Shown one piece after another: positions 46,431 to 59,921 of a stretch of DNA of 64,000 nucleotides. Made by a program: the position numbers and the translations under genes. Within the stretch, counting starts at the first letter, position 1, and each line of letters starts with the position of its first letter. The stretch spans positions 434,001-498,000 of the forward strand of contig NW_027469099.1 in the NCBI RefSeq assembly GCF_051020765.1, written 5' to 3'. This stretch comes from Lasioglossum baleicum. Lineage: Eukaryota; Arthropoda; Insecta; Hymenoptera; Halictidae. The notes under the pieces are model-generated. The model saw only the letters and a list, made by a program, of their open reading frames with translations, did not search any database and was not told the origin of the DNA.

Positions 46431-47394
46431 ATGAGACCTGCCGGTCGACCCCCCTCCTTTTATTTTATAATATTTCATTTTATTCTATATATATTTTATA
46501 TTCTATATTATAAATTTTATCTTTATCTTTTATTCCCCTTTATTTTGCCCCCCTTCTTATGTTTGGTGTGTTTTGTCCATTGTATTTATTTACTTATTAT
46601 TATTTATTTATTTATTGACTTTTATTTTATCTATTTTATCTATACACGTTTTCATTTATTGATTTTACCTTTTATTTTATCGTATTTTTAAGTTTTATGC
46701 GGGTCAACCATGGGGGCGGGACGGGGGGAGGGGACAGACGCGAGCCGGAACTCGCCTCTGTCCCCTCCTTGTCGCGTGCGGAAAAAAATACAATGCAGCG
46801 TGTACGAGTATTTGCACATGTATAAAAATCGGATGGCGCGGTAACAAAAATTTTAAATCATACAGCACAAGTTGCAGCAATGCATGCGCATAAGTTAAAT
46901 TACCTGCATACCGCCGTTTCCTCAAACTGTGTGTTCATAACTGGCACTGGGAGGATCGCAGTGCCACCACTGCGAGGAGGCCCAGGTCTCTGCGCGGCAT
47001 ACGCTGGAAGAATGTCTAGCGTGGTCGGCGCCGCGCAGAGACCTAAGGGGCGTTATTGGGATGGACCTCTCGTTGCCGGCCGTGGTCGACCACATGATCG
47101 GCAGCGAGAGGTCAAGAGCAGCGTTTGCCTCCTTCTGCGAGATTGTGATAGCGCAGAAGGAGGCAGCGGAGAGGGAGAGGAAAGCCGACCCCCTCTCCGC
47201 CAGGAGGCTAGCATCGACGGGGCAACCCCGACGAGGCCGACGGCCCCCTGTAAGGCGCCGAAGACGTAATGGCGGCGGTGGGACTACTTAGTACTTCCAC
47301 CGCCGCCAAGGGGGGCTGGCCGTTAAGGCGCCCCCGGGGTGGGCAGCTCGCGGGGGGCGAGGTGGAGCAATAATCCCCTCCCCCCTCTACAAAG
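46431..47394 (+). repeat. Monomer 49 (recombinant)
   Basis: 964 bp, family A. Tail frame 46941-47291, state b knuckle (TCTAGCG) followed by an AVVDH hairpin 4 and the GACGGGG/GGCGCCGAAG ending of monomer 22. At least three source types are visible. Confidence 0.95.
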
Positions 47395-48357
47395 ATGCGA
47401 CCTGCCGGTCGACCCCCCTCCTTTTATTTTATAATATTTCATTTTATTCTATATATATTTTATATTCTATATTATAAATTTTATCTTTATCTTTTATTCC
47501 CCTTTATTTTGCCCCCCTTCTTATGTTTGTTGTGTTTTGTCCATTGTATTTATTTACTTATTATTATTTATTTATTTATTGACTTTTATTTTATTTATTT
47601 TATCTATACACGTTTTCATTTATTGATTTTATCTTTTATTTTATCGTATTTTAAGTTTTATGCGATTCGACCAGGGGGGTGGGACGGGGGGAGGGGTCAG
47701 ACGCGAGCCGGAACTCGCCTCTGTCCCCTCCTTGTCGCGTGCGGAAAAAAATACAATGCAGCGTGTACGAGTATTTGCACATGTATACAAATCGGATGGC
47801 GCGGTAACAAAAATTCTAAATTATACAGCACTAGTTGCAGCAATGCATGCGCATAAGTTAAATTACCTGCATACCGCCGTTTCCTCAAACTGTGTGTTCA
47901 TAACTGGCACTGGGAGGATCGCAGTGCCACCACTGCGAGGAGGCCCAGGACTCTGCGCTGCATACGCTGGAAGAATGTCCAGCGTGGTCGGCACCGCGCA
48001 GAGACATAAGGGACGTTATTGGGATGGACCTCTCGTTGCTGGTCGTGGTCGACCACAAGATTGGCAGCGAGAGGTCAAGAGCAGCGTTTGCCTCCTTCTG
48101 CGAGATTGTGATAGCGCAGAAGGAGGCAGCGGAGAGGGATAGGAAAGCCGACCCCCTCTCCGCCAGGAGGCTAGCATCGGCGGGGCAACCCCGACGAGTG
48201 CGACGGCCCCCTGTAAGGGGCCGCAGACGTAATAGCGGCGGTGGGACTACTTAGTACTTCCACCGCCGCCAAGGGGGGCTGGCCGTTAAGGCGCCCCCGG
48301 GGTGGGCAGCTCGCGGGGGGCGACCTGGAGCAATAATCCCCTCTCCCCTCTACAAAG
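47395..48357 (+). repeat. Monomer 50
   Basis: 963 bp, family B. Tail frame 47904-48254, state a. CCACAAGATTGG (Met lost) and a GGGCAGCTCGC end separate it from 25, 38 and 59. Confidence 0.95.
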
Positions 48358-49322
48358 ATGAGACCTGCCGGTCGACCCACCTCCTTTTATTTTATAATAT
48401 TTCATTTTATTCTATATATATTTTATATTCTATATTATAAATTTTATCTTTATCTTTTATTCCCCTTTATTTTGCCCCCCTTCTTATGTTTGTTGTGTTT
48501 TGTCCATTGTATTTATTTACTTATTATTATTTATTTATTTATTGACTTTTATTTTATCTATTTTATCTATACACTTTTTCATTTATTGATTTTACCTTTT
48601 ATTTTATCGTATTTTTAAGTTTTATGCGGGTCAACCATGGGGGCGGGACGGGGGGAGGGGACAGACGCGAGCCGGAACTCGCCTCTGTCCCCTCCTTGTC
48701 GAGTGCGGAAAAAAATACAATGCAGCGTGTACGAGTATTTGCACATGTATAAAAATCGGATGGCGCGGTAACAAAAATTCTAAATCATACAGCACAAGTT
48801 GCAGCAATGCATGCGCATAAGTTAAATTACCTGCATACCGCCGTTTCCTCAAACTGTGTGTTCATAACTGGCACTGGGAGGATCGCAGTGCCACCACTGC
48901 GAGGAGGCCCAGGTCTCTGCGCGGCATACGCTGAAAGAATGTCCAGCGTGGTCGGCGCCGCGCAGAGACCTAAGGGGCGTTATTGGGAGGGACCTCTCGT
49001 TGCCGGTCGTGGTCGAACACATGATCAGCAGCGAGAGGTCAAGAGCAGCGTTTGCCTCCTTCTGCGAGATTGTGATAACGCAGAAGGAGGCAGCGGAGAG
49101 GGAGAGGAAAGCCGACCCCCTCTCCGCCAGGAGGCTTGCATCGGCGGGGCAACCCCGACGAGTGCGACGGCCCCCTGTAAGGGGCCGCAGACGTAATGGC
49201 GGCGTTGGGACTACTTAGTATTTCCACGGCCGCCAAGGTGGGCTGGCCGTTAAGGCGCCCCCGGGGTGGGCAGCTCGCGGGGGGCGACCTGGAGCAATAA
49301 TCCCCTTCCCCCCTCTACAAAG
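48358..49322 (+). repeat. Monomer 51
   Basis: 965 bp, family A. Tail frame 48868-49218, state b. Counterpart of 26 at +24,092 bp, with GACCCACC instead of GACCAACC near 48375. Confidence 0.95.
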
Positions 49323-50287
49323 ATGAGACCTGCCGGTCGACCACCCTCCTTTTATTTTATAATATTTCATTTTATTCTATATATATTTTATATTCTATAT
49401 TATAAATTTTATCTTTATCTTTTATTCCCCTCTATTTTGCCCCCCTTCTTATGTTTGTTGTGTTTTGTCCATTGTATTTATTTACTTATTATTATTTATT
49501 TATTTATTGACTTTTATTTTATCTATTTTATCTATACACGTTTTCATTTATCGATTTTACCTTTTATTTTATCGTATTTTTAAGTTTTATGCGGGTCAAC
49601 CAGGGGGGCGGGACGGGGGTAGGGGACAGACGCGAGCCGGAACTCGCCTCTGTCCCCTCCTGGTCGCGTGCGGAAAAAAATACAATGCAGCGTGTACGAG
49701 TATTTGCACATGTATAAAAATCGGATGGCGCGGTAACAAAAATTCTAAATTATACAGCACAAGTTGCAGCAATGCATGCGCATAAGTTAAATTACCTGCA
49801 TACCGCCGTTTCCTCATACTGTGTGTTCATAACTGGCACTGGGAGGATCGCAGTGCCACCACTGCGAGGAGGCCCAGGACTCTGCGCGGCAGACGCTGGA
49901 AGAATGTCCAGTGTGGTCGGCGCCGCGCAGAGACCTAGGGGGCGTTATTGGGATGGACGTCTCGTTGCCGGTCGTGGTCGACCACATAATCGGCAGCGAG
50001 AGGTCAAGAGCAGCGTTTGTCTCCTTCAGCGAGATTGTGATAACGCAGAAGGAGGCAGCGGAGAGGGAGAGGGAAGCCGACCCCCCCTACGCCAGGAGGC
50101 TAACATCGGCGGGGCAACCCCGACGAGGCCGAAGGCCCCCTGTAAGGGGCCGCAGACGTAATGGCGGCGGTGGGACTACTTAGTACTCCCACCGCCGCCA
50201 AGGGGGGCTGGCCGTTAAGGCGCCCCCGGGGAGGGCAGGTCGCGGGGGGCGAGGTGGAGCAATAATCCCCTCCCCCCCTCTACAAAG
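49323..50287 (+). repeat. Monomer 52
   Basis: 965 bp, family A. Tail frame 49833-50183, state c. Counterpart of 27 and 54. Confidence 0.95.
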
Positions 50288-51252
50288 ATGCGACCTGCCG
50301 GTCGACCCCCCTCCTTTTATTTTATAATATTTCATTTTATTCTATATATATTTTATATTCTATATTATAAATTTTATCTTTATCTTTTATGCCCCTTTAT
50401 TTTGCCCCCCTTCTTATGTTTGTTGTGTTTTGTCCATTGTATTTATTTACTTATTATTATTTATTTATTTATTGACTTTTATTTTATCTATTTTATCTAT
50501 ACACGTTTTCATTTATTGATTTTACCTTTTATTTTATCGTATTTTTAAGTTTTATGCGGGTCAACCATGGGGGCGGGATGGGGGGAGGGGACAGACGCGA
50601 GCCGGAACTCGCCTCTGTCCCCTCCTTGTCGCGTGCGGAAAAAAATACAATGCAGCGTGTACGAGTATTTGCACATGTATACAAATCGGATGGCGTGGTA
50701 ACAAAAATTCTAAATTATACAGCACCAGTTGCAGCAATGCATGCGCATAAGTTAAATTACCTGCATACCGCCGTTTCCTCAAACTGTGTGTTCATAACTG
50801 GCACTGGGAGGATCGCAGTGCCACCACTGCGAGGAGGCCCAGGTCTCTGCGCGGCATACGCTGAAAGAATGTCCAGCGTGGTCGGCGCCGCGCAGAGACC
50901 TAAGGGGCGTTATTGGGAGGGACCTCTCGTTGCCGGTCGTGGTCGAACACATGATCAGCAGCGAGAGGTCAAGAGCAGCGTTTGCCTCCTTCTGCGAGAT
51001 TGTGATAACGCAGAAGGAGGCAGCGGAGAGGGAGAGGAAAGCCGACCCCCTCTCCGCCAGGAGGCTTGCATCGGCGGGGCAACCCCGACGAGTGCGACGG
51101 CCCCCTGTAAGGGGCCGCAGACGTAATGGCGGCGTTGGGACTACTTAGTATTTCCACGGCCGCCAAGGTGGGCTGGCCGTTAAGGCGCCCCCGGGGTGGG
51201 CAGCTCGCGGGGGGCGACCTGGAGCAATAATCCCCTTCCCCCCTCTACAAAG
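50288..51252 (+). repeat. Monomer 53 (recombinant)
   Basis: 965 bp, family A. Tail frame 50798-51148, state b. Front is the monomer 28/40 type; from about 50780 onward it is the monomer 26/51 type (GCTGAAAGAATG, GATCAGCAGCG). This exchange duplicated two units (1,930 bp). Confidence 0.95.
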
Positions 51253-52216
51253 ATGAGACCTGCCGGTCGACCACCCTCCTTTTATTTTATAATATTTCAT
51301 TTTATTCTATATATATTTTATATTCTATATTATAAATTTTATCTTTATCTTTTATTCCCCTCTATTTTGCCCCCCTTCTTATGTTTGTTGTGTTTTGTCC
51401 ATTGTATTTATTTACTTATTATTATTTATTTATTTATTGACTTTTATTTTATCTATTTTATCTATACACGTTTTCATTTATCGATTTTACCTTTTATTTT
51501 ATCGTATTTTTAAGTTTTATGCGGGTCAACCAGGGGGGCGGGACGGGGGTAGGGGACAGACGCGAGCCGGAACTCGCCTCTGTCCCCTCCTGGTCGCGTG
51601 CGGAAAAAAATACAATGCAGCGTGTACGAGTATTTGCACATGTATAAAAATCGGATGGCGCGGTAACAAAAATTCTAAATTATACAGCACAAGTTGCAGC
51701 AATGCATGCGCATAAGTTAAATTACCTGCATACCGCCGTTTCCTCATACTGTGTGTTCATAACTGGCACTGGGAGGATCGCAGTGCCACCACTGCGAGGA
51801 GGCCCAGGACTCTGCGCGGCAGACGCTGGAAGAATGTCCAGTGTGGTCGGCGCCGCGCAGAGACCTAGGGGGCGTTATTGGGATGGACGTCTCGTTGCCG
51901 GTCGTGGTCGACCACATAATCGGCAGCGAGAGGTCAAGAGCAGCGTTTGTCTCCTTCAGCGAGATTGTGATAACGCAGAAGGAGGCAGCGGAGAGGGAGA
52001 GGGAAGCCGACCCCCCCTACGCCAGGAGGCTAACATCGGCGGGGCAACCCCGACGAGGCCGAAGGCCCCCTGTAAGGGGCCGCAGACGTAATGGCGGCGG
52101 TGGGACTACTTAGTACTTCCACCGCCGCCAAGGGGGGCTAGCCGTTAAGGCGCCCCCGGGGTGGGCAGCTCGCGGGGGGCGACCTGGAGCAATAATCCCC
52201 TCCCCCCTCTACAAAG
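51253..52216 (+). repeat. Monomer 54 (recombinant)
   Basis: 964 bp, family A. Tail frame 51763-52113, state c. Monomer 27/52 type up to GGCCGAAGGCCCC (near 52065), then TACTTCC and GGGCTAGCCG of the monomer 33 type. The junction therefore lies at about 52075-52127. Confidence 0.95.
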
Positions 52217-53180
52217 ATGAGACCTGCCGGTCGACCCCCCTCCTTTTATTTTATAATATTTCATTTTATTGTATATATATTTTATATTCTATATTATAAA
52301 TTTTATCTTTATCTTTTATTCCCCTTTATTTTGCCCCCCTTCTTATGTTTGTTGTGTTTTGTCCATTGTATTTATTTACTTATTATTATTTATTTATTTA
52401 TTGACTTTTATTTTATCTATTTTATCTATACACGTTTTCATTTATTGATTTTACCTTTTATTTTATCGTATTTTTAAGTTTTATGCGGGTCAACCATGGG
52501 GGCGGGACGGGGGGAGGGGACAGACGCGAGCCGGAACTCGCCTCTGTCCCCTCCTTGTCGCGTGCGGAAAAAAATACAATGCAGCGTGTACGAGTATTTG
52601 CACATGTATAAAAATCGGATGGCGCGGTAACAAAAATTCTAAATTATACAGCACTAGTTGCAGCAATGCATTCGCATAAGTTAAATTACCTGCATACCGC
52701 CGTTTCCTCAAACTGTGTGTTCATAACTGGCACTGGGAGGATCGCAGTGCCACCACTGCGAGGAGGCCCAGGACTCTGCGCTGCATACGCTGGAAGAATG
52801 TCCAGCGTGGTCGGCACCGCGCAGAGACCTAAGTGACGTTATTGGGATGGACCTCTCGTTGCCGGCCGTGGTCGACCACATGATCGGCAGCGAGAGGTCA
52901 AGAGCAGCGTTTGCCTCCTTCTGCGAGATTGTGATAGCGCAGAAGGAGGCAGCGGAGAGGGAGAGGAAAGCCGACCCCCTCTCTGCCAGGAGGCTATCAT
53001 CGGCGGGGCAACCCCGACGAGTGCGACGGCCCCCTGTAAGGGGCCGCAGACGTAATGGCGGCGGTGGGACTACTTAGTACTTCCACCGCCGCCAAGGGGG
53101 GCTAGCCGTTAAGGCGCCCCCGGGGTGGGCAGCTCGCGGGGGGCGACCTGGAGCAATAATCCCCTCCCCCCTCTACAAAG
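52217..53180 (+). repeat. Monomer 55
   Basis: 964 bp, family A. Tail frame 52727-53077, state a. AAGTGACG near 52831 is private (Gly to Ser in the tail frame). Confidence 0.95.
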
Positions 53181-54144
53181 ATGAGACCTGCCGGTCGACC
53201 CCCCTCCTTTTATTTTATAATATTTCATTTTATTGTATATATATTTTATATTCTATATTATAAATTTTATCTTTATCTTTTATTCCCCTTTATTTTGCCC
53301 CCCTTCTTATGTTTGTTGTGTTTTGTCCATTGTATTTATTTACTTATTATTATTTATTTATTTATTGACTTTTATTTTATCTATTTTATCTATACACGTT
53401 TTCATTTATTGATTTTACCTTTTATTTTATCGTATTTTTAAGTTTTATGCGGGTCAACCATGGGGGCGGGACGGGGGGAGGGGACAGACGCGAGCCGGAA
53501 CTCGCCTCTGTCCCCTCCTTGTCGCGTGCGGAAAAAAATACAATGCAGCGTGTACGAGTATTTGCACATGTATAAAAATCGGATGGCGCGGTAACAAAAA
53601 TTTTAAATCATACAGCACAAGTTGCAGCAATGCATGCGCATAAGTTAAATTACCTGCATACCGCCGTTTCCTCAAACTGTGTGTTCATAACTGGCACTGG
53701 GAGGATCGCAGTGCCACCACTGCGAGGAGGCCCAGGTCTCTGCGCGGCATACGCTGGAAGAATGTCCAGCGTGGTCGGCGCCGCGCAGAGACCTAAGGGG
53801 CGTTATTGGGATGGACCTCTCGTTGCCGGTCGTGGTCGAACACATGATCGGCAGCGAGAGGTCAAGAGCAGCGTTTGCCTCCTTCTGCGAGATTGTGATA
53901 ACGCGGAAGGAGGCAGCGGAGAGGGAGAGGAAAGCCGACCCCCTCTCCGCCAGGAGGCTAGCATCGACGGGGCAACCCCGACGAGGCCGACGGCCCCCTG
54001 TAAGGCGCCGAAGACGTAATGGCGGCGGTGGGACTACTTAGTACTTCCACCGCCGCCAAGGGGGGCTGGCCGTTAAGGCGCCCCCGGGGTGGGCAGCTCG
54101 CGGGGGGCGAGGTGGAGCAATAATCCCCTCCCCCCTCTACAAAG
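53181..54144 (+). repeat. Monomer 56
   Basis: 964 bp, family A. Tail frame 53691-54041, state b. Counterpart of 35. Confidence 0.95.
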
Positions 54145-55102
54145 ATGCGACCTGCCGGTCGACCCCCCTCCTTTTATTTTATAATATTTCATTTTATTCT
54201 ATATATATTTTATATTCTATATTATAAATTTTATCTTTATCTTTTATTCCCCTTTATTTTGCCCCCCTTCTTATGTTTGTTGTGTTTTGTCCATTGTATT
54301 TATTTACTTATTATTATTTATTTATTTATTGACTTTTATTTTATTTATTTTATCTATACACGTTTTCATTTATTGATTTTATCTTTTATTTTATCGTATT
54401 TTAAGTTTTATGCGATTCGACCAGGGGGGTGGGACGGGGGGAAGGGACAGACGCGAGCCGGAAGTCGCCTCTGTCCCCTCCTTGTCGCGTGCGGAAAAAA
54501 ATACAATGCAGCGTGTACGAGTATTTGCACATGTATAAAAATCGGATGGCGCGGTAACAAAAATTCTAAATTATACAGCACAAGTTGCAGCAATGCATGC
54601 GCATAAGTTAAATTACCTGCATACCGCCGTTTCCTCAAACTGTGTGTTCATAACTGGCACTGGGAGGATCGCAGCACTGCGAGGAGGCCCAGGACTCTGC
54701 GCGGCAGACGCTGGAAGAATGTCCAGCGTGGTCGGCGCCGCGCAGAGACCTAAGGGGCGTTTTTGGGATGGACCTCTCGTTGCCGGTCGTGGTCGACCAC
54801 ATGATCGGCAGCGAGAGGTCAAGAGCAGCGTTTGCCTCCTACTGCGAGATTGTGATAACGCAGAAGGAGGCAGCGGAGAGGGAGAGGAAAGCCGACCCCC
54901 TCTCCGCCAGGAGGCTAGCATCGGCGGGGCAACCCCGACGAGGCCGACGGCCCCCTGTAAGGGGCCGCAGACGTAATGGCGGCGGTGGGACTACTTAGTA
55001 CTTCCACCGCCGCCAAGGGGGGCTGGCCGTTAAGGCGCCCCCGGGGTGGGCAGGTCGCGGGGGGCGAGGTGGAGCAATAATCCCCTCCCCCCCTCTACAA
55101 AG
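54145..55102 (+). repeat. Monomer 57 (6-bp deletion)
   Basis: 958 bp, family B. Tail frame 54654-54998, state c, first Cys deleted. Counterpart of 36. Confidence 0.95.
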
Positions 55103-56065
55103 ATGCGACCTGCCGGTCGACCCCCCTCCTTTTATTTTATAATATTTCATTTTATTCTATATATATTTTATATTCTATATTATAAATTTTATCTTTATCT
55201 TTTATTCCCCTTTATTTTGCCCCCCTTCTTATGTTTGTTGTGTTTTGTCCATTGTATTTATTTACTTATTATTATTTATTTATTTATTGACTTTTATTTT
55301 ATCTATTTTATCTATACACGTTTTCATTTATTGATTTTATCTTTTATTTTATCGTATTTTAAGTTTTATGCGATTCGACCAGGGGGGTGGGACGGGGGGA
55401 GGGGACAGACGCGAGCCGGAACTCGCCTCTGTCCCCTCCTTGTCGCGTGCGGAAAAAAATACAATGCAGCGTGTACGAGTATTTGCACATGTATAAAAAT
55501 CGGATGGCGCGGTAACAAAAATTCTAAATTATACAGCACAAGTTGCAGCAATGCATGCGCATAAGTTAAATTACCTGCATACCGCCGTTTCCTCAAACTG
55601 TGTGTTCATAACTGGCACTGGGAGGATCGCAGTGCCACCACTGCGAGGAGGCCCAGGTCTCTGCGCGGCATACGCTGGAAGAATGTCCAGCGTGGTAGGC
55701 GCCGCGCAGAGACCTAAGGGGCGTTATTGGGATGGACCTCTCGTTGCCGGTCGTGGTCGAACACATGATCGGCAGCGAGAGGTCAAGAGCAGCGTTTGCC
55801 TCCTTCTGCGAGATTGTGATAACGCGGAAGGAGGCAGCGGAGAGGGAGAGGAAAGCCGACCCCCTCTCCGCCAGGAGGCTAGCATCGACGGGGCAACCCC
55901 GACGAGGCCGACGGCCCCCTGTAAGGCGCCGAAGACGTAATGGCGGCGGTGGGACTACTTAGTACTTCCACCGCCGCCAAGGGGGGCTGGCCGTTAAGGC
56001 GCCCCCGGGGTGGGCAGCTCGCGGGGGGCGAGGTGGAGCAATAATCCCCTCCCCCCTCTACAAAG
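55103..56065 (+). repeat. Monomer 58
   Basis: 963 bp, family B. Tail frame 55612-55962, state b, stop at 55696-55698. Counterpart of 37. Confidence 0.95.
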
Positions 56066-57028
56066 ATGCGACCTGCCGGTCGACCCCCCTCCTTTTATTT
56101 TATAATATTTCATTTTATTCTATATATATTTTATATTCTATATTATAAATTTTATCTTTATCTTTTATTCCCCTTTATTTTGCCCCCCTTCTTATGTTTG
56201 TTGTGTTTTGTCCATTGTATTTATTTACTTATTATTATTTATTTATTTATTGACTTTTATTTTATTTATTTTATCTATACACGTTTTCATTTATTGATTT
56301 TATCTTTTATTTTATCGTATTTTAAGTTTTATGCGATTCGACCAGGGGGGTGGGACGGGGGGAGGGGTCAGACGCGAGCCGGAACTCGCCTCTGTCCCCT
56401 CCTTGTCGCGTGCGGAAAAAAATACAATGCAGCGTGTACGAGTATTTGCACATGTATACAAATCGGATGGCGCGGTAACAAAAATTCTAAATTATACAGC
56501 ACTAGTTGCAGCAATGCATGCGCATAAGTTAAATTACCTGCATACCGCCGTTTCCTCAAACTGTGTGTTCATAACTGGCACTGGGAGGATCGCAGTGCCA
56601 CCACTGCGAGGAGGCCCAGGACTCTGCGCTGCATACGCTGGAAGAATGTCCAGCGTGGTCGGCACCGCGCAGAGACATAAGGGACGTTATTGGGATGGAC
56701 CTCTCGTTGCTGGTCGTGGTCGACCACATGATTGGCAGCGAGAGGTCAAGAGCAGCGTTTGCCTCCTTCTGCGAGATTGTGATAGCGCAGAAGGAGGCAG
56801 CGGAGAGGGATAGGAAAGCCGACCCCCTCTCCGCCAGGAGGCTAGCATCGGCGGGGCAACCCCGACGAGTGCGACGGCCCCCTGTAAGGGGCCGCAGACG
56901 TAATAGCGGCGGTGGGACTACTTAGTACTTCCACCGCCGCCAAGGGGGGCTGGCCGTTAAGGCGCCCCCGGGGTGGGCAGGTCGCGGGGGGCGACCTGGA
57001 GCAATAATCCCCTCTCCCCTCTACAAAG
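56066..57028 (+). repeat. Monomer 59
   Basis: 963 bp, family B. Tail frame 56575-56925, state a. Counterpart of 38. Confidence 0.95.
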
Positions 57029-57993
57029 ATGAGACCTGCCGGTCGACCAACCTCCTTTTATTTTATAATATTTCATTTTATTCTATATATATTTTATATT
57101 CTATATTATAAATTTTATCTTTATCTTTTATTCCCCTTTATTTTGCCCCCCTTCTTATGTTTGTTGTGTTTTGTCCATTGTATTTATTTACTTATTATTA
57201 TTTATTTATTTATTGACTTTTATTTTATCTATTTTATCTATACACTTTTTCATTTATTGATTTTACCTTTTATTTTATCGTATTTTTAAGTTTTATGCGG
57301 GTCAACCATGGGGGCGGGACGGGGGGAGGGGACAGACGCGAGCCGGAACTCGCCTCTGTCCCCTCCTTGTCGAGTGCGGAAAAAAATACAATGCAGCGTG
57401 TACGAGTATTTGCACATGTATAAAAATCGGATGGCGCGGTAACAAAAATTCTAAATCATACAGCACAAGTTGCAGCAATGCATGCGCATAAGTTAAATTA
57501 CCTGCATACCGCCGTTTCCTCAAACTGTGTGTTCATAACTGGCACTGGGAGGATCGCAGTGCCACCACTGCGAGGAGGCCCAGGTCTCTGCGCGGCATAC
57601 GCTGAAAGAATGTCCAGCGTGGTCGGCGCCGCGCAGAGACCTAAGGGGCGTTATTGGGAGGGACCTCTCGTTGCCGGTCGTGGTCGAACACATGATCAGC
57701 AGCGAGAGGTCAAGAGCAGCGTTTGCCTCCTTCTGCGAGATTGTGATAACGCAGAAGGAGGCAGCGGAGAGGGAGAGGGAAGCCGACCCCCCCTACGCCA
57801 GGAGGCTAACATCGGCGGGGCAACCCCGACGAGGCCGAAGGCCCCCTGTAAGGGGCCGCAGACGTAATGGCGGCGGTGGGACTACTTAGTACTCCCACCG
57901 CCGCCAAGGGGGGCTGGCCGTTAAGGCGCCCCCGGGGAGGGCAGGTCGCGGGGGGCGAGGTGGAGCAATAATCCCCTCCCCCCCTCTACAAAG
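57029..57993 (+). repeat. Monomer 60 (recombinant)
   Basis: 965 bp, family A. Tail frame 57539-57889, state b. Carries the same 26/27 junction as monomer 39, so it was copied after that exchange. Confidence 0.95.
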
Positions 57994-58958
57994 ATGCGAC
58001 CTGCCGGTCGACCCCCCTCCTTTTATTTTATAATATTTCATTTTATTCTATATATATTTTATATTCTATATTATAAATTTTATCTTTATCTTTTATGCCC
58101 CTTTATTTTGCCCCCCTTCTTATGTTTGTTGTGTTTTGTCCATTGTATTTATTTACTTATTATTATTTATTTATTTATTGACTTTTATTTTATCTATTTT
58201 ATCTATACACGTTTTCATTTATTGATTTTACCTTTTATTTTATCGTATTTTTAAGTTTTATGCGGGTCAACCATGGGGGCGGGATGGGGGGAGGGGACAG
58301 ACGCGAGCCGGAACTCGCCTCTGTCCCCTCCTTGTCGCGTGCGGAAAAAAATACAATGCAGCGTGTACGAGTATTTGCACATGTATACAAATCGGATGGC
58401 GTGGTAACAAAAATTCTAAATTATACAGCACTAGTTGCAGCAATGCATGCGCATAAGTTAAATTACCTGCATACCGCCGTTTCCTCATACTGTGTGTTCA
58501 TAACTGGCACTGGGAGGATCGCAGTGCCACCACTGCGAGGAGGCCCAGGACTCTGCGCGGCAGACGCTGGAAGAATGTCCAGTGTGGTCGGCGCCGCGCA
58601 GAGACCTAAGGGGCGTTATTGGGATGGACCTCTCGTTGCCGGTCGTGGTCGAACACATGATCGGCAGCGAGAGGTCAAGAGCAGCGTTTGCCTCCTTCTG
58701 CGAGATTGTGATAACGCAGAAGGAGGCAGCGGAGAGGGAGAGGAAAGCCGACCCCCTCTCCGCCAGGAGGCTAGCATCGGCGGGGCAACCCCGACGAGGC
58801 CGACGGCCCCCTGTAAGGGGCCGCATACGTAATGGCGGCGGTGGGACTACTTAGTACTTCCACCGCCGAAAAGGGGGGCTGGCCGTTAAGGCGCCCCCGG
58901 GGTGGGCAGGTCGCGGGGGGCGAGGTGGAGCAATAATCCCCTCCCCCCCTCTACAAAG
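57994..58958 (+). repeat. Monomer 61
   Basis: 965 bp, family A. Tail frame 58504-58854, state c. Counterpart of 40, including GCCGCATACG. Confidence 0.95.
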
Positions 58959-59921
58959 ATGCGACCTGCCGGACGACCCCCCTCCTTTTATTTTATAATA
59001 TTTCATTTCATTCTCTATATATTTTATATTCTATATTATAAATTTTATCTTTATCTTTTATTCCCCTTTATTTTGCCCCCTTCTTATGTTTGTTGTGTTT
59101 TGTCCATTGTATTTATTTACTTATTATTATTTATTTATTTATTGACTTTTATTTTATCTATTTTATCTATACACGTTTTCATTTATTGATTTTATCTTTT
59201 ATTTTATCGTATTTTAAGTTTTATGCGATTCGACCAGGGGGGTTGGGACGGGGGGAGGGGACAGACGCGAGCCGGAACTCGCCTCTGTCCCCTCCTTGTC
59301 GCGTGCGGAAAAAAATACAATGCAGCGTGTACGAGTATTTGCAGATGTATACAAATCGGATGGCGCGGTAACAAAAATTCTAAATTATACAGCACTAGTT
59401 GCAGCAATGCATGCGCATAAGTTAAATTACCTGCATACCGCCGTTTCCTCATACTGTGTGTTCATAACTGGCACTGGGAGGATCGCAGTGCCACCACTGC
59501 GAGGAGGCCCAGGACTCTGCGCGGCAGACGCTGGAAGAATGTCCAGTGTGGTCGGCGCCGAGCAGAGACCTAAGGGGCGTTATTGGGATGGACGTCTCGT
59601 TGCCGGTCGTGGTCGACCACATGATCGGCAGCGAGAGGTCAAGAGCAGCGTTTGCCTCCTTCTGCGAGATTGTGATAACGCAGAAGGAGGCAGCGGAGAG
59701 GGAGAGGAAAGCCGACCCCCTCTCCGCCAGGAGGCTAGCATCGGCGTGGCAACCCCGACGAGTCCGACGGCCCCCTGTAAGGGGCCGCAGACGTAATGGC
59801 GGCGGTGGGACTACTTAGTACTTCCACCGCCGCCAAGGGGGGCTGGCCGTTAAGGCGCCCCCGGGGTGGGCAGCTCGCGGGGGGCGAGTTGGAGCAATAA
59901 TCCCCTCCCCCCTCTACAAAG
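58959..59921 (+). repeat. Monomer 62
   Basis: 963 bp, family B. Tail frame 59468-59818, state c. Counterpart of 41, including the missing C. Confidence 0.95.

Larger units (their letters stand above)
41615..47394 (+). repeat. Higher-order repeat: trimers, 2,890-bp period (second locus)
   Basis: Monomers 44-46 and 47-49 align at +2,890 bp (41615/44505, 42579/45469, 43541/46431), diverging inside 46/49. The sequence types differ from the 5-11 kb trimers, so this is an independent event of the same size. Confidence 0.88.
47395..52110 (+). repeat. Copy of the 23.3-27.2 kb block with a two-unit duplication
   Basis: Monomers 50-53 align with 25-28 at +24,092 bp. Inside 53 the sequence jumps back to monomer 26/51 type and continues as 54, repeating 1,930 bp. 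Confidence 0.88.
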
